From Datura wrightii (taxonomy: Eukaryota; Streptophyta; Magnoliopsida; Solanales; Solanaceae), in assembly GCA_035772735.1 (NCBI GenBank), contig JASDFA010000006.1:62202001-62266000 (forward strand): DNA of 64,000 nucleotides. The letters run 5' to 3'. Made by a program: the position numbers and the translations under genes. Each line of letters opens with the position of its first letter. Positions within the stretch are counted from its first letter, which is position 1. The notes beneath the pieces were generated by a model. It was given only the letters and a program-made list of their open reading frames with translations. It did not search any database and was not told the DNA's origin. This document shows, one piece after another, positions 10,457 to 21,299 of this stretch.

Positions 10457-11993
10457 ATAATGCTAGTATTTATGCTTTTAGTTCGATTATTTCCTAAAGG
10501 GAGGATTTAAATAATTAAACACATAACAATATTGAAGATTGAAGTTTTTATCAAGTTGATGCAATTAACTAGGCAGGTGTTCCACATGGATTTATAACTA
10601 TTTTAGATTTTACACTTGTAATCTATCCCAATACTTAGCTTGTATGACTAATAACAAAGGTTTATCCAAATGAATTGTTCATCCCTATTGGATGCCTATA
10701 TTCAATTACCGGATTAGATCTCTTAAGTGATTTCACTTTAACCATTTCCAATTTATTTCAAATTAACTATCCTGCGTCCGCAGTTCAAGTTATAAAATGA
10801 ACCATAAAGTTCAAGGCTTTGTTGTTCTTCTCTTTACCTAATATCTACCTCTCTATGTTCAAATAAAAAGATAATTTAGGCAAGTCCTAATATTGTGCTT
10901 TGTTAAGAAGCGTTTATGATGAAGAGACGACAATACAAGCGTCCATATTGATTTGGAATCACTTTGTGCAAACCCTAGTTGGTAAATTTACCATAGTTCT
11001 CACAACCCTAGTTATGGTGGTTTTAGTCTCTCATGATTGTAAGAGAAGAATTAGCATTCAATAAAGAAAACATAATTAAGAAGCTACAATGAAGATTAAA
11101 ATAAAAACCCACTTGATTATTGCATAATTCAACTTTGATCAATTCAAGAATAATGATGTAAACTCCAAGAATATTGGAAAACTCAGGATGTATCTTCTAA
11201 AAGTCGAAATCTTCACTCAATGTATCTGTCCTAAAAAAAATAACCTAGAAAAATATTTATACAAATAATTAGAAATCTTTCCTAAATTAATAGGAAAATA
11301 ATTAACTGCTGCCACCTTCTCCTACAACTCGTAACTTGATTATACGAGTCATAACATCCTCTCCTACAATGCTTGGTAGCTCTTAATTTGGTTAAGTGTC
11401 GGGAGTTGGTATGACTCCTACAATGCTCTTACGAGTCGTACATTCCTCTACTGGTCTAAACCTGTGATTTCTTGCATCCTCTACATAATCCAATGAGTGT
11501 CTTAGTATGACATGTACCTTGCTCTTAGGACTTATAGTTACCTCTCATACCATGCGATCTGCTATTCCACCTTTTTGAACTTTATCACGACTCCTTGGTA
11601 GGGGACATAATTATTCATCACGGATCCTAGTTGCTACCAGTACTAGGAGACAAATCAAAGTGCATCATTCTGAAGTTTTCCACTGCTTCTATGGCAGGGC
11701 TCAGACTAGGATGGCATGATTCATACCAAGAGTTGTACTTGGCCAGTACCATGAGCAATAATTCTAATGTTTATCATGACTTATAGTACGTCTCATACGA
11801 CCAAGGTAACACTTGTACAGAAGTCTATACTTGTCCCAATTGTTGCACTCTTATTCCTTCTTCCACAACTTTAAACTACAACACCTTATTTCCCTGAAAA
11901 CTAAGCAAAAGTGCATCATATCCATATAAACACACCTAAGACCATGCATATTTTCTTAGTTTTAAGTGTCATAAGTGTTGTAAATCCAAATCA

Positions 11994-13043
11994 CATTAGC
12001 ACATGTAGCCGAAGGAGACTATTGGGCACAATTTTATTGAAGGGCAGAAACCAGAGTAAAAACTCTTGCTTTTTCTACCACACAACAACAAATGTATTTT
12101 CAAGAGCTATGATAAAGTAGAGTCTCTTTTGAATCTTATGTCAACGCGAAGTCAAGACTATCAAGACTTAGGTAGAGGGTTCACAACAGCCAAGGTGCTA
12201 GGAGAGCTTGAGGTAGATGTTGTGGCAGATATCAGTCAGCTAGTGAATGTGATCAACAAGCTTGTAACCACACCAGCAGGAAGTCAGGTTCAGCAGGTTC
12301 ACTAGCTCCATACTCTACCACCATCATGTGAGGTGTGCAGAGAAAGCCACGTTTATTCAGGTTGTCTACTAAACCTAGAGTTTATTTATTTAATGGGACA
12401 ACAAGGTCGTGCTGGAGGTTTTGTAGGTAAAAATTACAACCAGAGGTACTAGTATGCAGGAAATCCCTAATGGGGAGGGAATAAGATTTTCCAATGGCCC
12501 CAGAATAATTATCAAAGACCTCAAGTCCAGCAGCCTGGTAGTTCAGTAGAGGAAATGATGAAGCAGTGGATGGTTCAGCAGACTCAAGTGGTTAATGAGA
12601 TGTAGAAGTCCATCCATGATCTAGAGAGAGAGATGGGGTAATTGTCCCTTCAGTATACTAAAAATAGCAAGGGGCACTTTCGAGTAACACCGAGAAGAAC
12701 CCCAAAGAAAATGTGAGCACAACTTCTTTGCAGAGTGGTAAAGGGCTAGGCGAGGTGATCCTAAGATATAAGAAAGTTGATGCAGAGCAAGTTGCGACAT
12801 CCAGATAGGAGGTTGGTGAGTCAAGAAACTCAAAGCCGAAATTGGTAGGAGCCATACCACCCCCTCCATTTCCATGAAGGATTAAGAAGTATAAGGAGGA
12901 CACAATTTGCTAGAAATATCTGGATATGTTGAAGCAGGTACAGTAATTCCCCTTATTTTAGGGAGAGGATCCTTAGCCACCGGTTCTGCTATTATAAAGG
13001 TGAAGTCGGGCAAGATGTCGATGACTATAGATGGTGTCAAGAG
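11994..13043 (+). pseudogene. Athila-like gag-protease fragment (copy A)
   Basis: Sequence in shifting frames resembles the middle of the Athila-like gag at 41661-42000 (PKE-IGHNFIEG, SYDGIEALLN, LEVDGVA). It then runs through the Gln-rich MKQWMVQQTQV region and part of the protease domain. It starts within gag, because the minus-strand LTR cut off the N-terminal half, and ends at a second minus-strand LTR inserted after the protease stretch DGQE. Relative to copy B about 430 bases are missing near 12949. The join is at a short CA/CAG overlap and removes the protease catalytic region. Several stops confirm decay. Confidence 0.75.
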
Positions 13044-13915
13044 TGATATTGCTAAAAATCACACTCCCGATAAAGCATAAAGTGGATGCTGTCAGTAAAG
13101 AACCCAACAAGGGTTGGGGTCGATCCCTCAGGGAATATGGTCAAGATGTACAATAACACAGGTATTTGAGCTTTTATATATGTTATCTCCAAAGAGGGGG
13201 TTTATAAAAGCAAATATAATACAAAATTGAGAATTGGTTGTTGTTTATTAAGATTTGCAATTAACTAGGGTAAGTTTTCCACATGGGCTCATAACTACTT
13301 CTTGTTTACACTTGTGATCGATCCCAATGCTTAATAGTAGAACTGATAACTAGGGTTCATCCAAACGTCTGGTTCGTCCCTAATGGATGATTATACTAAA
13401 TTACCGGGTTAGGTCTCATAAGATATTTCAATTCAACCATTATTAATTTGTTCCAAATTAAATATCTTGCAACCAGCTCAAGTCTTACAATGACCGATAA
13501 CGATCAAGGCTTTGTTATAATTCTCTTTACCTAATCTCTACTTCTCTATGTTCAAGCAAGTAAAGAATTTGGGAAAGTCTTAAAGTTGTGCTTCAATAAG
13601 AAACATTAAGGATGAAGACAATACAATATAAAAGTTTAGCATTGGTTTAGAATCACTTTTTGTTACCCTAGCTTGTTAATTCACCATGGTTCCCACAACC
13701 CTAGTTGTAGAAGTTTTAGCTTCTAATGATTGTAAGATCGTTATTAGCATTCATAGCGGAACATATAATCGAACACTTACAAATATTATTGAAAGAAACC
13801 TACTTGATGTCGAATAATTCATGAACAAGGAAGATATCAAAGCAAGAAAATCTCTAAGACTTGAATTAAAGTTAAGAACGACTTGTCTCTCAATGTAAGA
13901 AAACTTAATGTTTGA
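13044..13915 (-). repeat. Second minus-strand Athila-like LTR, truncated (copy A)
   Basis: This begins TGATATTGC and is collinear with the LTR at 1110/10462 (AATCACAC, the 'gaacccaa' and 'ggtcgatccc' segments, 'accgggttaggtctc'). No primer site lies on its left, where protease coding sequence abuts it. It is therefore a solo LTR or a 3' LTR whose internal part is lost. Its right end is cut by the plus-strand Athila-like LTR. Confidence 0.7.
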
Positions 13916-15362
13916 TATTGGGCATATTCTCATACCCATTTTCCATGTTTTTACCCATATTTTAATTATATTTTGAGTTCATAATCCTTAATTTATTCTT
14001 AAATTCACGTGTGTGTGTTTTATGTCCTAACGAACAGTTTGAGTTGATTTGAGTAGGAAACTAAGCAAAATGGGCTCAAAATGATGCAAGGAATGAAGAT
14101 TTAAAAATTTGACGGGTTTGGTGCAATGGTTGGCGCCTTGCACCAAGTCCCAAACTTCAAAAAGATAAATTCTCTGTCTGGTTCAAAAAGATAAATTCTC
14201 TGCCACACACCAGCCCTCAAAATTCAGAAAAAAAATTCTCAAGCTGGGGTGGCGTACCAAGCCTTATTTGGAGCTGAAAATTGCAAGAACTTTGACTATG
14301 TCTATGGCAGGATCGGAGGGGCAGTCCACCAGACCCATTCCGGGGTGAAAAATGCTAATTTTTAAGCCAAGTCTTGAAGAACAGAAGTGTCATTTGAAGG
14401 TTCATCTATAAATATAAGCCTTAGGTCATTTGTTTCATAGTTTTTGACTTTTGGGAGTTGTCTTGGATTGCTTGAAGGAGTCTTTACTCATTTTTCCGTA
14501 ATTCATTCATGGTAGCTTGTAAGCATTTTGGAAGGAAGACAAGGTTCTACAACTACGTTTTCTCCTCTTTACATCATATTTTCGCATGATGATGACTAAG
14601 TATTTGTTTTTCCACTTTTCTATGAGTGGCTAAACTCATATTGCAGGGTTGTGGCCATAGTGAATGGTTGACTACTTGATAGGTTAATTAAATTTACTTT
14701 TGATTCTTCTTTTATGATTGTTTGTATTTATTTGTTTTAATTTATTATTTATGAGACTGATCACCCTGTAAGTAATATGTTGGCTTTTAATTGGACTGGG
14801 GAAAGGGAATTGAAAGGGTTAAAAATAAAAATAGACTGGAAATTCAAAGACCCTTGAACCTATTGGTGAGAGGATAGAAGTTATTGTTGAGGATAGGGAT
14901 ATACCCGTCAAGCACTTTTAGTTGAAATACAAGTAGGCATAATCATTGTTTCATTGTTCTCCCGTGGCCATAGGGATATAGGATTTAGGGTTCATGAAAT
15001 AGTTTTTGGATGCTAGGGATAGTGACAAGAAATAAGATAGTAACTTAAAACTAACAACCATAGGAAGAATCATTCTTGTTTAATTGCGTCTGAAAAACTC
15101 AACCTGAAACCAACCAAGTGTCATTGCCCTAGTCTGTCATCATTATCGAAACACAATCAAGCTTGCATTTGTATTAGTAAATTTTCACATTAGAAGTTTT
15201 AATATTTTAATTATCCAATCCAATCTTCATGTTACTTATTTCGTAGATTAGTGAAATCAAAGTACAACCTTATAACAATGAAATTGACAAGTCCTTATGG
15301 GTACGATATCTGTACTTAAAAATCCCATATTACTTATGACCACGTGCACTTGGGCGACATCA
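13916..15362 (+). repeat. Athila-like 5' LTR (copy A)
   Basis: The start is placed by aligning TATTGGGCATATT with TGTTGGACATATT, which starts the LTR at 32098; the first dinucleotide TG has become TA in both duplicate copies. The end is GACATCA. U3 holds diverged ~60-base repeats with a 'gtgctatgg...gcacc' core and a GC-rich segment at 14305-14341, followed by TATAAATATA (14407-14416). Confidence 0.8.
14407..14416 (+). promoter_or_regulatory. TATA box of the Athila-like LTR (copy A)
   Basis: TATAAATATA lies about 490 bases into the LTR, after the GC-rich repeats. It is identical in copy B (39999-40008). Confidence 0.65.
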
Positions 15363-15368
15363 AGTTGA

Positions 15369-15386
15369 ATACACCGTTGCCGGGGA
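15369..15386 (+). other. Primer binding site, tRNA-Asp type (copy A)
   Basis: The bases ...CACCGTTGCCGGGGA match the tRNA-Asp primer site TGGCGCCGTTGCCGGGGA apart from three changes at the 5' side. It begins six bases past the LTR end. Confidence 0.85.
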
Positions 15387-15515
15387 CTTGAATAATGTTT
15401 AATCATTTGTGGGTTACAATTTTATCTTGTTGATCTATATTTTATGCTTTTTTCTTGTTTTTGCTAAAGTTCACAGGGTTATTTGCCTCTGTGTATGCCA
15501 GATAAGCCTCTGTGT

Positions 15516-17683
15516 ATGCCAGGAATGAGAAGTTAAGGACCAAACTTAGCTGCTCTTGATCCTAAAATAGAGAGAACTTTTTGAAGGTTAGGTATGGAAA
15601 ACATCGGGCAAGTAGCAGGTGAAGAGAAATAAAGAGTCCCAGTGATGCAGTTTGCTAGGCCGAATGTGGAGAATGCTTCTAAAGCAATTGTTAAACCGGC
15701 CATCACTGGGAAACTGGGAACTTTGAGCTGAAAGAAGGGACTGTACGGTTGGTCCAAAACACTTGCCAATTTTCGGGCAAGCCGCACGAGGATCCTAAAA
15801 GGCATCTGATGACGTTTTTAGAAGTGAAAACTTCCACTATCAGAACATGTCATATGCATATGTCAAGTTGACTCTATTTCCATTCTCACTAATCGGAGAG
15901 GCCAAAGAGTGGCTTCAAAATGAGCTTGCAGGATCCATCACCACTTTTGAGATCCTCTCTAATAAGTTCATCAAGCAGTTTTTCTCTTCAAGAAGAACTA
16001 AAGAACTGAGAGGAAAGATCTCAGGATTTGTGTAGAGAGATGAAGAAAAACTAGCTCGAGCATGGGAACGTTACAAGGGTTACTTGAGGGATTGTCCATA
16101 CCACATGCAACCTAAGGAGATAATTGGGCACAACTTCATTGAGGGTTTGAAGCTCGAATCTAAGGTACTGCTTGACGCTACTGCACAAGGGAAGATTCTA
16201 TCCAAAAGTTATGATGGAATTGAGGCTCTTTTGAACATCATGTCAGTGGGGAGTCGGGATTATCAGTATTCAGGCAGAGGATTTACAGCAGCAAAGGTGC
16301 CAGAAAAGCTTGAGGTGGATGGTGTAGCGGCAATCAGCGACAGACATTAGATAGTTTGTGAATGTGATCAGTTAGTTGGTGACCACACCAACAGGAGGCC
16401 AAGTGCAGCAGGTACAATAGGTACAATTCCCACCACCATCATGTGAGGCATGTTGAGAAGGCCATGCCTATTCAGTTTATCCTCCTAATCTTGAGTCTGT
16501 ATATCTTGTGGGAAAACAAGGTTGTTGTAGATGTTTTGTAGCTAATGGCTATAATTAGGGATATCGAAATGGATAAAATCCCCCATTAGGAGGGAATCAA
16601 AATTTCTAAAGGCCCCAAAACACTTATCAAAGGCCGCAGGGCAAGCACCAGAACAGTTCTCTTGAGGAGACAATGAAGCAATGGATGGTGCAGCAGACGC
16701 AAGTGCTAAATGAAATGCCAAAATCCAGCAATGAACTTGAAAGGAAAATGGGGCAATTGGCCCTACAACAAAATAATAGACCAAAGGGGGTGGTCTCGAG
16801 TAATACCGAGAATAATCCCAATGAAAATCAAAATGCTATTTTCTTGCGCAGTGGTAAGCAGCTGGTTGAGGTTGTCCAAAAAAAAGAAAAAGTTCATAAG
16901 GAATAGGTCGTGAAATCCAAGACTGAGGTAGGGGAATCTAGAAACCCAAAACTAAAAATTCTAGTAGCTAGACCACCTCCCCCATTTCCACAAAGAATGA
17001 AGAAAAAGAAAGAGGACACAACCTGTAGTAAGTTTCTTGAGTTGTTGAAGCAGGTTTATGTGAATATTCCGTTGGTGGAGCTTTTGCAGGAAGTTTTGAA
17101 GTATGCCAGTTATATCAGGGATATTGTGGCCAATAATAGGAGGCATACAGAGTTTTAAACCATGGCTCTTATGGAAGAGTGCAGTTCCCGAATCAAGAAC
17201 AAAATTCAGAAAAAAAAAAAAGGGATCCTGGGAGTTTCACTATTCCAATCACTACTGAAAGCAAGGAAGTTGGTTTAGCCTTATGTAATTTGGGTTTGAG
17301 TATCAATTTAATGCCTGCATCCTTGTTTAGAACTCTGGGACTTGGTGAACCACGTCCTACCACAGTGACGTTACAACCTGCGGATCGGTCCTTGGCTTAT
17401 CCTGAGGGAATCATTGAAGATGTCTTAATCAAGGAAGGACCTTTCATCTTGTCTGTGGACATTATAATCATATACTATGAGGCAGATAGTACAGTTCCCC
17501 TCATTCTGGATAGAGAATTTTGAGCCACCACCGACGCAGTCATACATGTTAAATCGGGAAAATATGTCTATGAGAGTAGATGGTCAGGAGGCAATGTTTG
17601 AATTATTCAAAGTAGCACAAATGCAACCTCATTGTGAGGATTTCAAGATGAAGCCAATGGAAGAAACTAGAGATTGTATTTAG
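15516..17683 (+). pseudogene. Athila-like gag-protease (copy A)
   Basis: Fragments in order give an Athila-type gag: the core (LFPFSLIGEAKEW, then KFIKQFF, AWERYKGYLRDCPYH and IIGHNFIEGLK), a CCHC-like knuckle near 16440-16480 (CEAC..GHAYS), a Gln-rich linker (MKQWMVQQTQV) and the protease. The protease reads ALCNLGLSINLMP. The family normally has CDLGAS here, so the catalytic Asp is Asn; the same change in copy B shows it predates the duplication. The chosen start ATG (15516) follows a local 26-base tandem duplication absent from copy B. Stops and frameshifts interrupt throughout. Downstream of the protease the frame passes directly to the segment that normally follows pol. Confidence 0.8.
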
Positions 17684-17984
17684 TTAGTGCAGTAGCGAGT
17701 GCTACATGAAAGTTTAGCAGATCCTTGATATAGTCACAAGTCCACTCGGATGAAGGAGTGACGGGGACCATAGTCATACCGCGATATTAAATCAGGCGTT
17801 GGATGGGAGGCAACCCATCCTTTTTCTTTTTAACATTTTAGATATTTTTATTTGTTTTCTAGAGATGAACAGGGCGTAAGAGGCAAGAACAAGCTGGGAC
17901 ATTGAACTAAAAAGTGTAAGTATGGGGTGAGACGCCTGGCATAGGATGCTGGAAATTAAATCGTGGACGAAAATTTTTTTGTCA
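17684..17984 (+). other. Pol-less junction region of the Athila-like element (copy A)
   Basis: There is no open frame. The stretch 17770-17820 (CGCGATATTAAATCAGG, then GGGAGGCAACCCA) is the segment seen twice in the minus-strand derivative at 785-905. It probably marks where the deleted pol gene ended. No RT, RNase H or integrase motif is found on either strand. Confidence 0.5.
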
Positions 17985-18330
17985 GCTGAGGTTATAGGTG
18001 GAGCACTGCACCATCCTCTATCTCCAGAGAAATTTTTTTTTACTAAGTTTGTGGTGAGATAGGAGGGGCGGCACACTAAGGAGTATTTGGCCAAAAAATT
18101 TTGGTCAATTTGAGTCAATATTGACTCAAAAGACCTTAAAATTACATAAAAACCCATGCCCACCTTTTATTTAAAGTCCCATTCATCCTTTTCCCTCAAA
18201 AAGTTGAAAGCAAAAAAACAAAATTCTCTCTCTCTCCCTTAAAGCCGTAGCTTCCCATTCTCTCTCCCCTCTATTGTCGTCTTCTCCAACAAGTTGGTAA
18301 AGCTCTCATCTTCAACTCAGGTAAGTATTT
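17985..18330 (+). promoter_or_regulatory. Candidate internal promoter and leader with splice donor (copy A)
   Basis: In order this holds: GC-rich repeats resembling those upstream of the LTR TATA box ('gagataggaggggcggc' near 18056 against 'ggatcggaggggc' near 14310); a perfect 22-base palindrome (18109-18130); a TATA-like TTTTATTTAAAG (18165-18176); a CT-rich leader (18222-18285); and a consensus plant splice donor CAG|GTAAGTATT (18318-18328). In copy B the same order is kept at 43557-43905. A splice-acceptor-like site lies before the ORF in the related copy at 29019-29020. Promoter activity is inferred, not shown. Confidence 0.5.
18109..18130. repeat. Perfect 22-base palindrome in the candidate internal promoter (copy A)
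   Basis: The arm TTTGAGTCAAT is followed directly by its exact complement ATTGACTCAAA. It contains two GCN4/bZIP-type cores (TGAGTCA and TGACTCA) and a facing pair of W-box cores (TTGAC). It is unchanged in copy B (43679-43700), although the flanks differ. Confidence 0.85.
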
Positions 18331-18777
18331 CTTCTCTTTTTCAAGTAATGGTGCAAGCATACTCCCACACCCTTCTTCCCAAAAATTTAAAACCCAAAAT
18401 CACCATTGTTGGTGAAACACTTGAATTTCATGTTTTAGGTTTTATTAGCTAAAGTTTTAAATTCTTCATGATTGTATGTTATCTTTGTTGGGTAGCTTGA
18501 TTCTTGGTTGAATATGGTAATTTGAACTTGTGGGGATGATGGCGTAGGTGAATTGAATTTTTGAATATTGGTAGGTAGGTGCATTAATTGTAGAGAAAGA
18601 AAGTACATGAAGCTTTGAATTTTTAAATGTGACAATTGTTTGAGTAGGTGAAATTCTTGATTAATTCATGGTTAATGGTAGTAAATTGTTTGTTGTAGGT
18701 TGATTGAATTGAATATTGTTATTCCATTACATGAATTACTTGAGTTGTGAACTAGAAAAGGAAAGTGAGAGGGATAG
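18331..18777 (+). other. Candidate intron, 5' part (copy A)
   Basis: This AT-rich, T-rich stretch without coding potential lies between the splice donor at 18321 and the interrupting minus-strand LTR. Bases from 18587 on align with 28557-28770 of the other Athila-like copy, where the sequence continues to a splice-acceptor-like site. Joined by that alignment, the intron would be about 0.7 kb. Confidence 0.4.
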
Positions 18778-21054
18778 TGCCACGACCCGGACATACACCC
18801 GGATCATAGAGACGGGACACAGAGCCCTGAGAGACTCCATGTCGATCCGTGGCATGAGCATACATCTAATCCGATCATAAGAGCGGAAGACTTAACATAT
18901 AAGAATGTAATCATAACATAGCTAAAGGGAAAAAATTTGTACAAGACTCATACAATACGGTTGAATACAATTTGCGATCTAGTAAGCCTCTAACATGAAA
19001 GACGAATTGATGGTTCAACTCACCAAAAAATCCAACATCCAGAAATGGAAACAACAATATAGAGTATGAACATTCAACCCTAGAAACATGAGAACTCACC
19101 AAAAGCGCTGAGAGAAAATCCGAATCTATCTACGAGTGAGGATGAGCCTGAGAACTAGGACCTGTATCACGAAACGATACAACATTTAAAGTATGCGGTT
19201 AGTACATGGAATGTAATGAGAATGCAAGGTAAGTAAAACAGACATTTAAGACATATATGAAATTCATAAATGATCATAAGAGTAGGACATCATGTTCATC
19301 TCGTAAATTATAATAACATATCCTACGACTCAAGATTTCCAAAATATTCATAACATAAGCATAATCGTAATAATAACTAAAGAGCTTGCTTAACATGACT
19401 GCAGCCATCATACATAATCACAACATGCGTGAATCATGAGGAACAATGGGAGATTCTCTTAACTGACATACCCCATATGAGCATACATGAAGCCCGACTT
19501 GTAACCCTAGTAAGGAGGGTGTTCGTACCTTGCCAAGGGTAGGACCATGAAAGTGTGATATAACCATGAAAAGGCCCATTTGGGCCAAGGACTAACATGA
19601 AAGGGGTCCCAACATACCTTTGGTGGCATGTAGTTCATGAGATCCGGGGCTTAACCCGAGCCCCGAACCTACTCGGTTTTTGATACTATCCCAAAACATA
19701 CATAGTGCTTATAATAATACATACATAAGTTCATGGGCTAGTTAAACGAAGATAATCAAAAACATGCTTGATCATATGTGAACTAGCCATGACATAAGGC
19801 CGGTCAGTCGGCCAAAAACATAATTCATGATTAGTAAAATTCATACATACTTGTAGATCATGCATATAGCTTGAATTTCATAAAATCATAATCAATAACA
19901 TAATAAATTCATAATTTAAAACATAATTCATGCGGGGCTTGTCCAGAACATCAATGGAAAAATAAATCATAAATCGATTCACCATGAGGCATGCATAATT
20001 AAGCTTAATTGCTTAGAAATTCAAAATCAACAATATTATAATTAATTTAAATCTCAAAAGATGATCAGAGTCCATATATTATGATAAGATTTCAAAATTC
20101 CAAAACCGATAATTAAATCATTAGGTCTTACATAAATCAAATACAAAACCCCATGAGTTTTTGATAAATATTAAGTAAAATCATAGAGTAGGGCATGGGT
20201 GTGGAAGAATTCACCCATTGTTGGCCTTACATACTTGGGATTATCAAATTCTAACTCTCCTTAGAAGCCCAAGAATGAAGTTGGAAGAATTGAAGAGAAA
20301 AACTTAAAATCCCCTTAGATCACCTTTTAATATCCTTGCATGCATGAATGAGAGTTTAGAATAGGCTATTTTCTTAAAAACACAGCTTTTCCAAACCAAA
20401 ACGACGTAGTTTAGGACCTTATATCTTGAAAAAGTCTAAATTACCTTTAATGAACCTACCCTGAAATCTGGTTGGATGGGACCAACGGACAACACCAACG
20501 GGTAATTGGAACCAACGACAACTGTCGTGTCCCTCGTCGTATGCACTGCTGAAGATCTACATTCGAAACCATTAAACGGACGGACTGGACGACTCGTCCC
20601 ACCAACCAACAGTCCGTTACATCATCTTTGGCTTGCTCATGGGACATGGCATCTTATCTTCGAATGGGCCACACCATGACTCGTCATGACCAACGACGAG
20701 TCATTGATTCCCTTCCATCAAGCCCACTGGAAACCCTATCCTCAAGCAACGACCACAACCAACGAGTCGTTGTATCTCCTGACGGGTTGTTGGGAGACCC
20801 ATTATAGCCCACCTGAAGAACCCAGCCTCCTCTAACGATTGCTAACAATGACTTGTTGTTTCCCACAATGAGTCATCATGTTGCCCGTCGTCTACACTAT
20901 AACCTAGCCTATCCCAACCAATGATTCGTTACAACGAATCGTTGTTTGATATCACGAGTTGTACCTTGGCTCGTCCTGAGGGATTTTCCCCCTTTTCTAT
21001 TTTTTTAAAGTTTTCACTTCTGACTCTATTGCTACGCACTTTCGGGGTATTACA
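18778..21054 (-). repeat. 3' LTR of the minus Tekay-like element (copy A)
   Basis: On the minus strand the LTR starts TGTAATACCCCGAAAG and ends CCGGGTCGTGGCA, 2277 bases. U3 (about 20450-21050) contains many ACGAGTCGT/ACGACTCGT-type motifs. The polypurine tract lies just outside, at 21059-21069. Confidence 0.85.
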
Positions 21055-21299
21055 ATATGTCCCCCTTGGAAACATTAGGCCTCAAATGTTAGAAACAAGA
21101 AGAAATCAGAGACAAACAATTACCATACTCAAATACTGATCTTTTTAACCGAAATTTTTCAGGAAATGACTAGCTCTGATTCATAACACATGGATGAACT
21201 GATCTCATTCTTCACATACATATTCATACACATAAAAGAAACATGAACACATGAGCTGAACATGAAAACTAAATAGAATTATAGAGTAGGATTGATACC
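21055..21299 (-). other. Polypurine tract and 3' untranslated region (copy A)
   Basis: On the minus strand CCAAGGGGGAC (21059-21069) precedes the LTR start by four bases. The remaining stretch up to the chromodomain shows no coding sequence. Confidence 0.7.

Larger units (their letters stand above)
1110..11993 (-). mobile_element. Minus-strand Athila-like 5' LTR, split by a later Tekay-like element (copy A)
   Basis: The LTR occupies 1110-1221 and 10462-11993, about 1.65 kb once the inserted element is removed. Its inner edge (TGATAAC on the plus strand, GTTATCA on the minus) abuts the primer site. The minus-strand 3' end contains the 'ttccctg(t/a)gggatcgac' segment typical of Athila/Tat LTR ends. 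The outer edge is placed at about 11993, just before gag-like sequence resumes, but is uncertain by some 20 bases because no partner LTR is in the window. Copy B carries the uninterrupted version at 35533-37163. Confidence 0.65.
13916..18777 (+). mobile_element. Athila-like element, 5' part (copy A)
   Basis: A 1447-base 5' LTR is followed by a tRNA-Asp primer site, a decayed gag-protease, and about 1.1 kb with promoter-like features, before a minus-strand Tekay-like LTR interrupts at 18778. No reverse transcriptase, RNase H or integrase lies between the protease and the downstream region. Sequence homologous to the rest of the element (env-position ORF, polypurine tract, 3' LTR) is found in another copy at 28557-33555. 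Combining the two copies suggests a ~9.7 kb non-autonomous family. Confidence 0.75.

Noticed and set aside
15369..15386. tRNA-Asp or tRNA-Met genes suggested by matches near LTR ends
   Set aside because: Only 12-18 bases match and each lies just inside an LTR, so these are primer binding sites; no cloverleaf can be formed.
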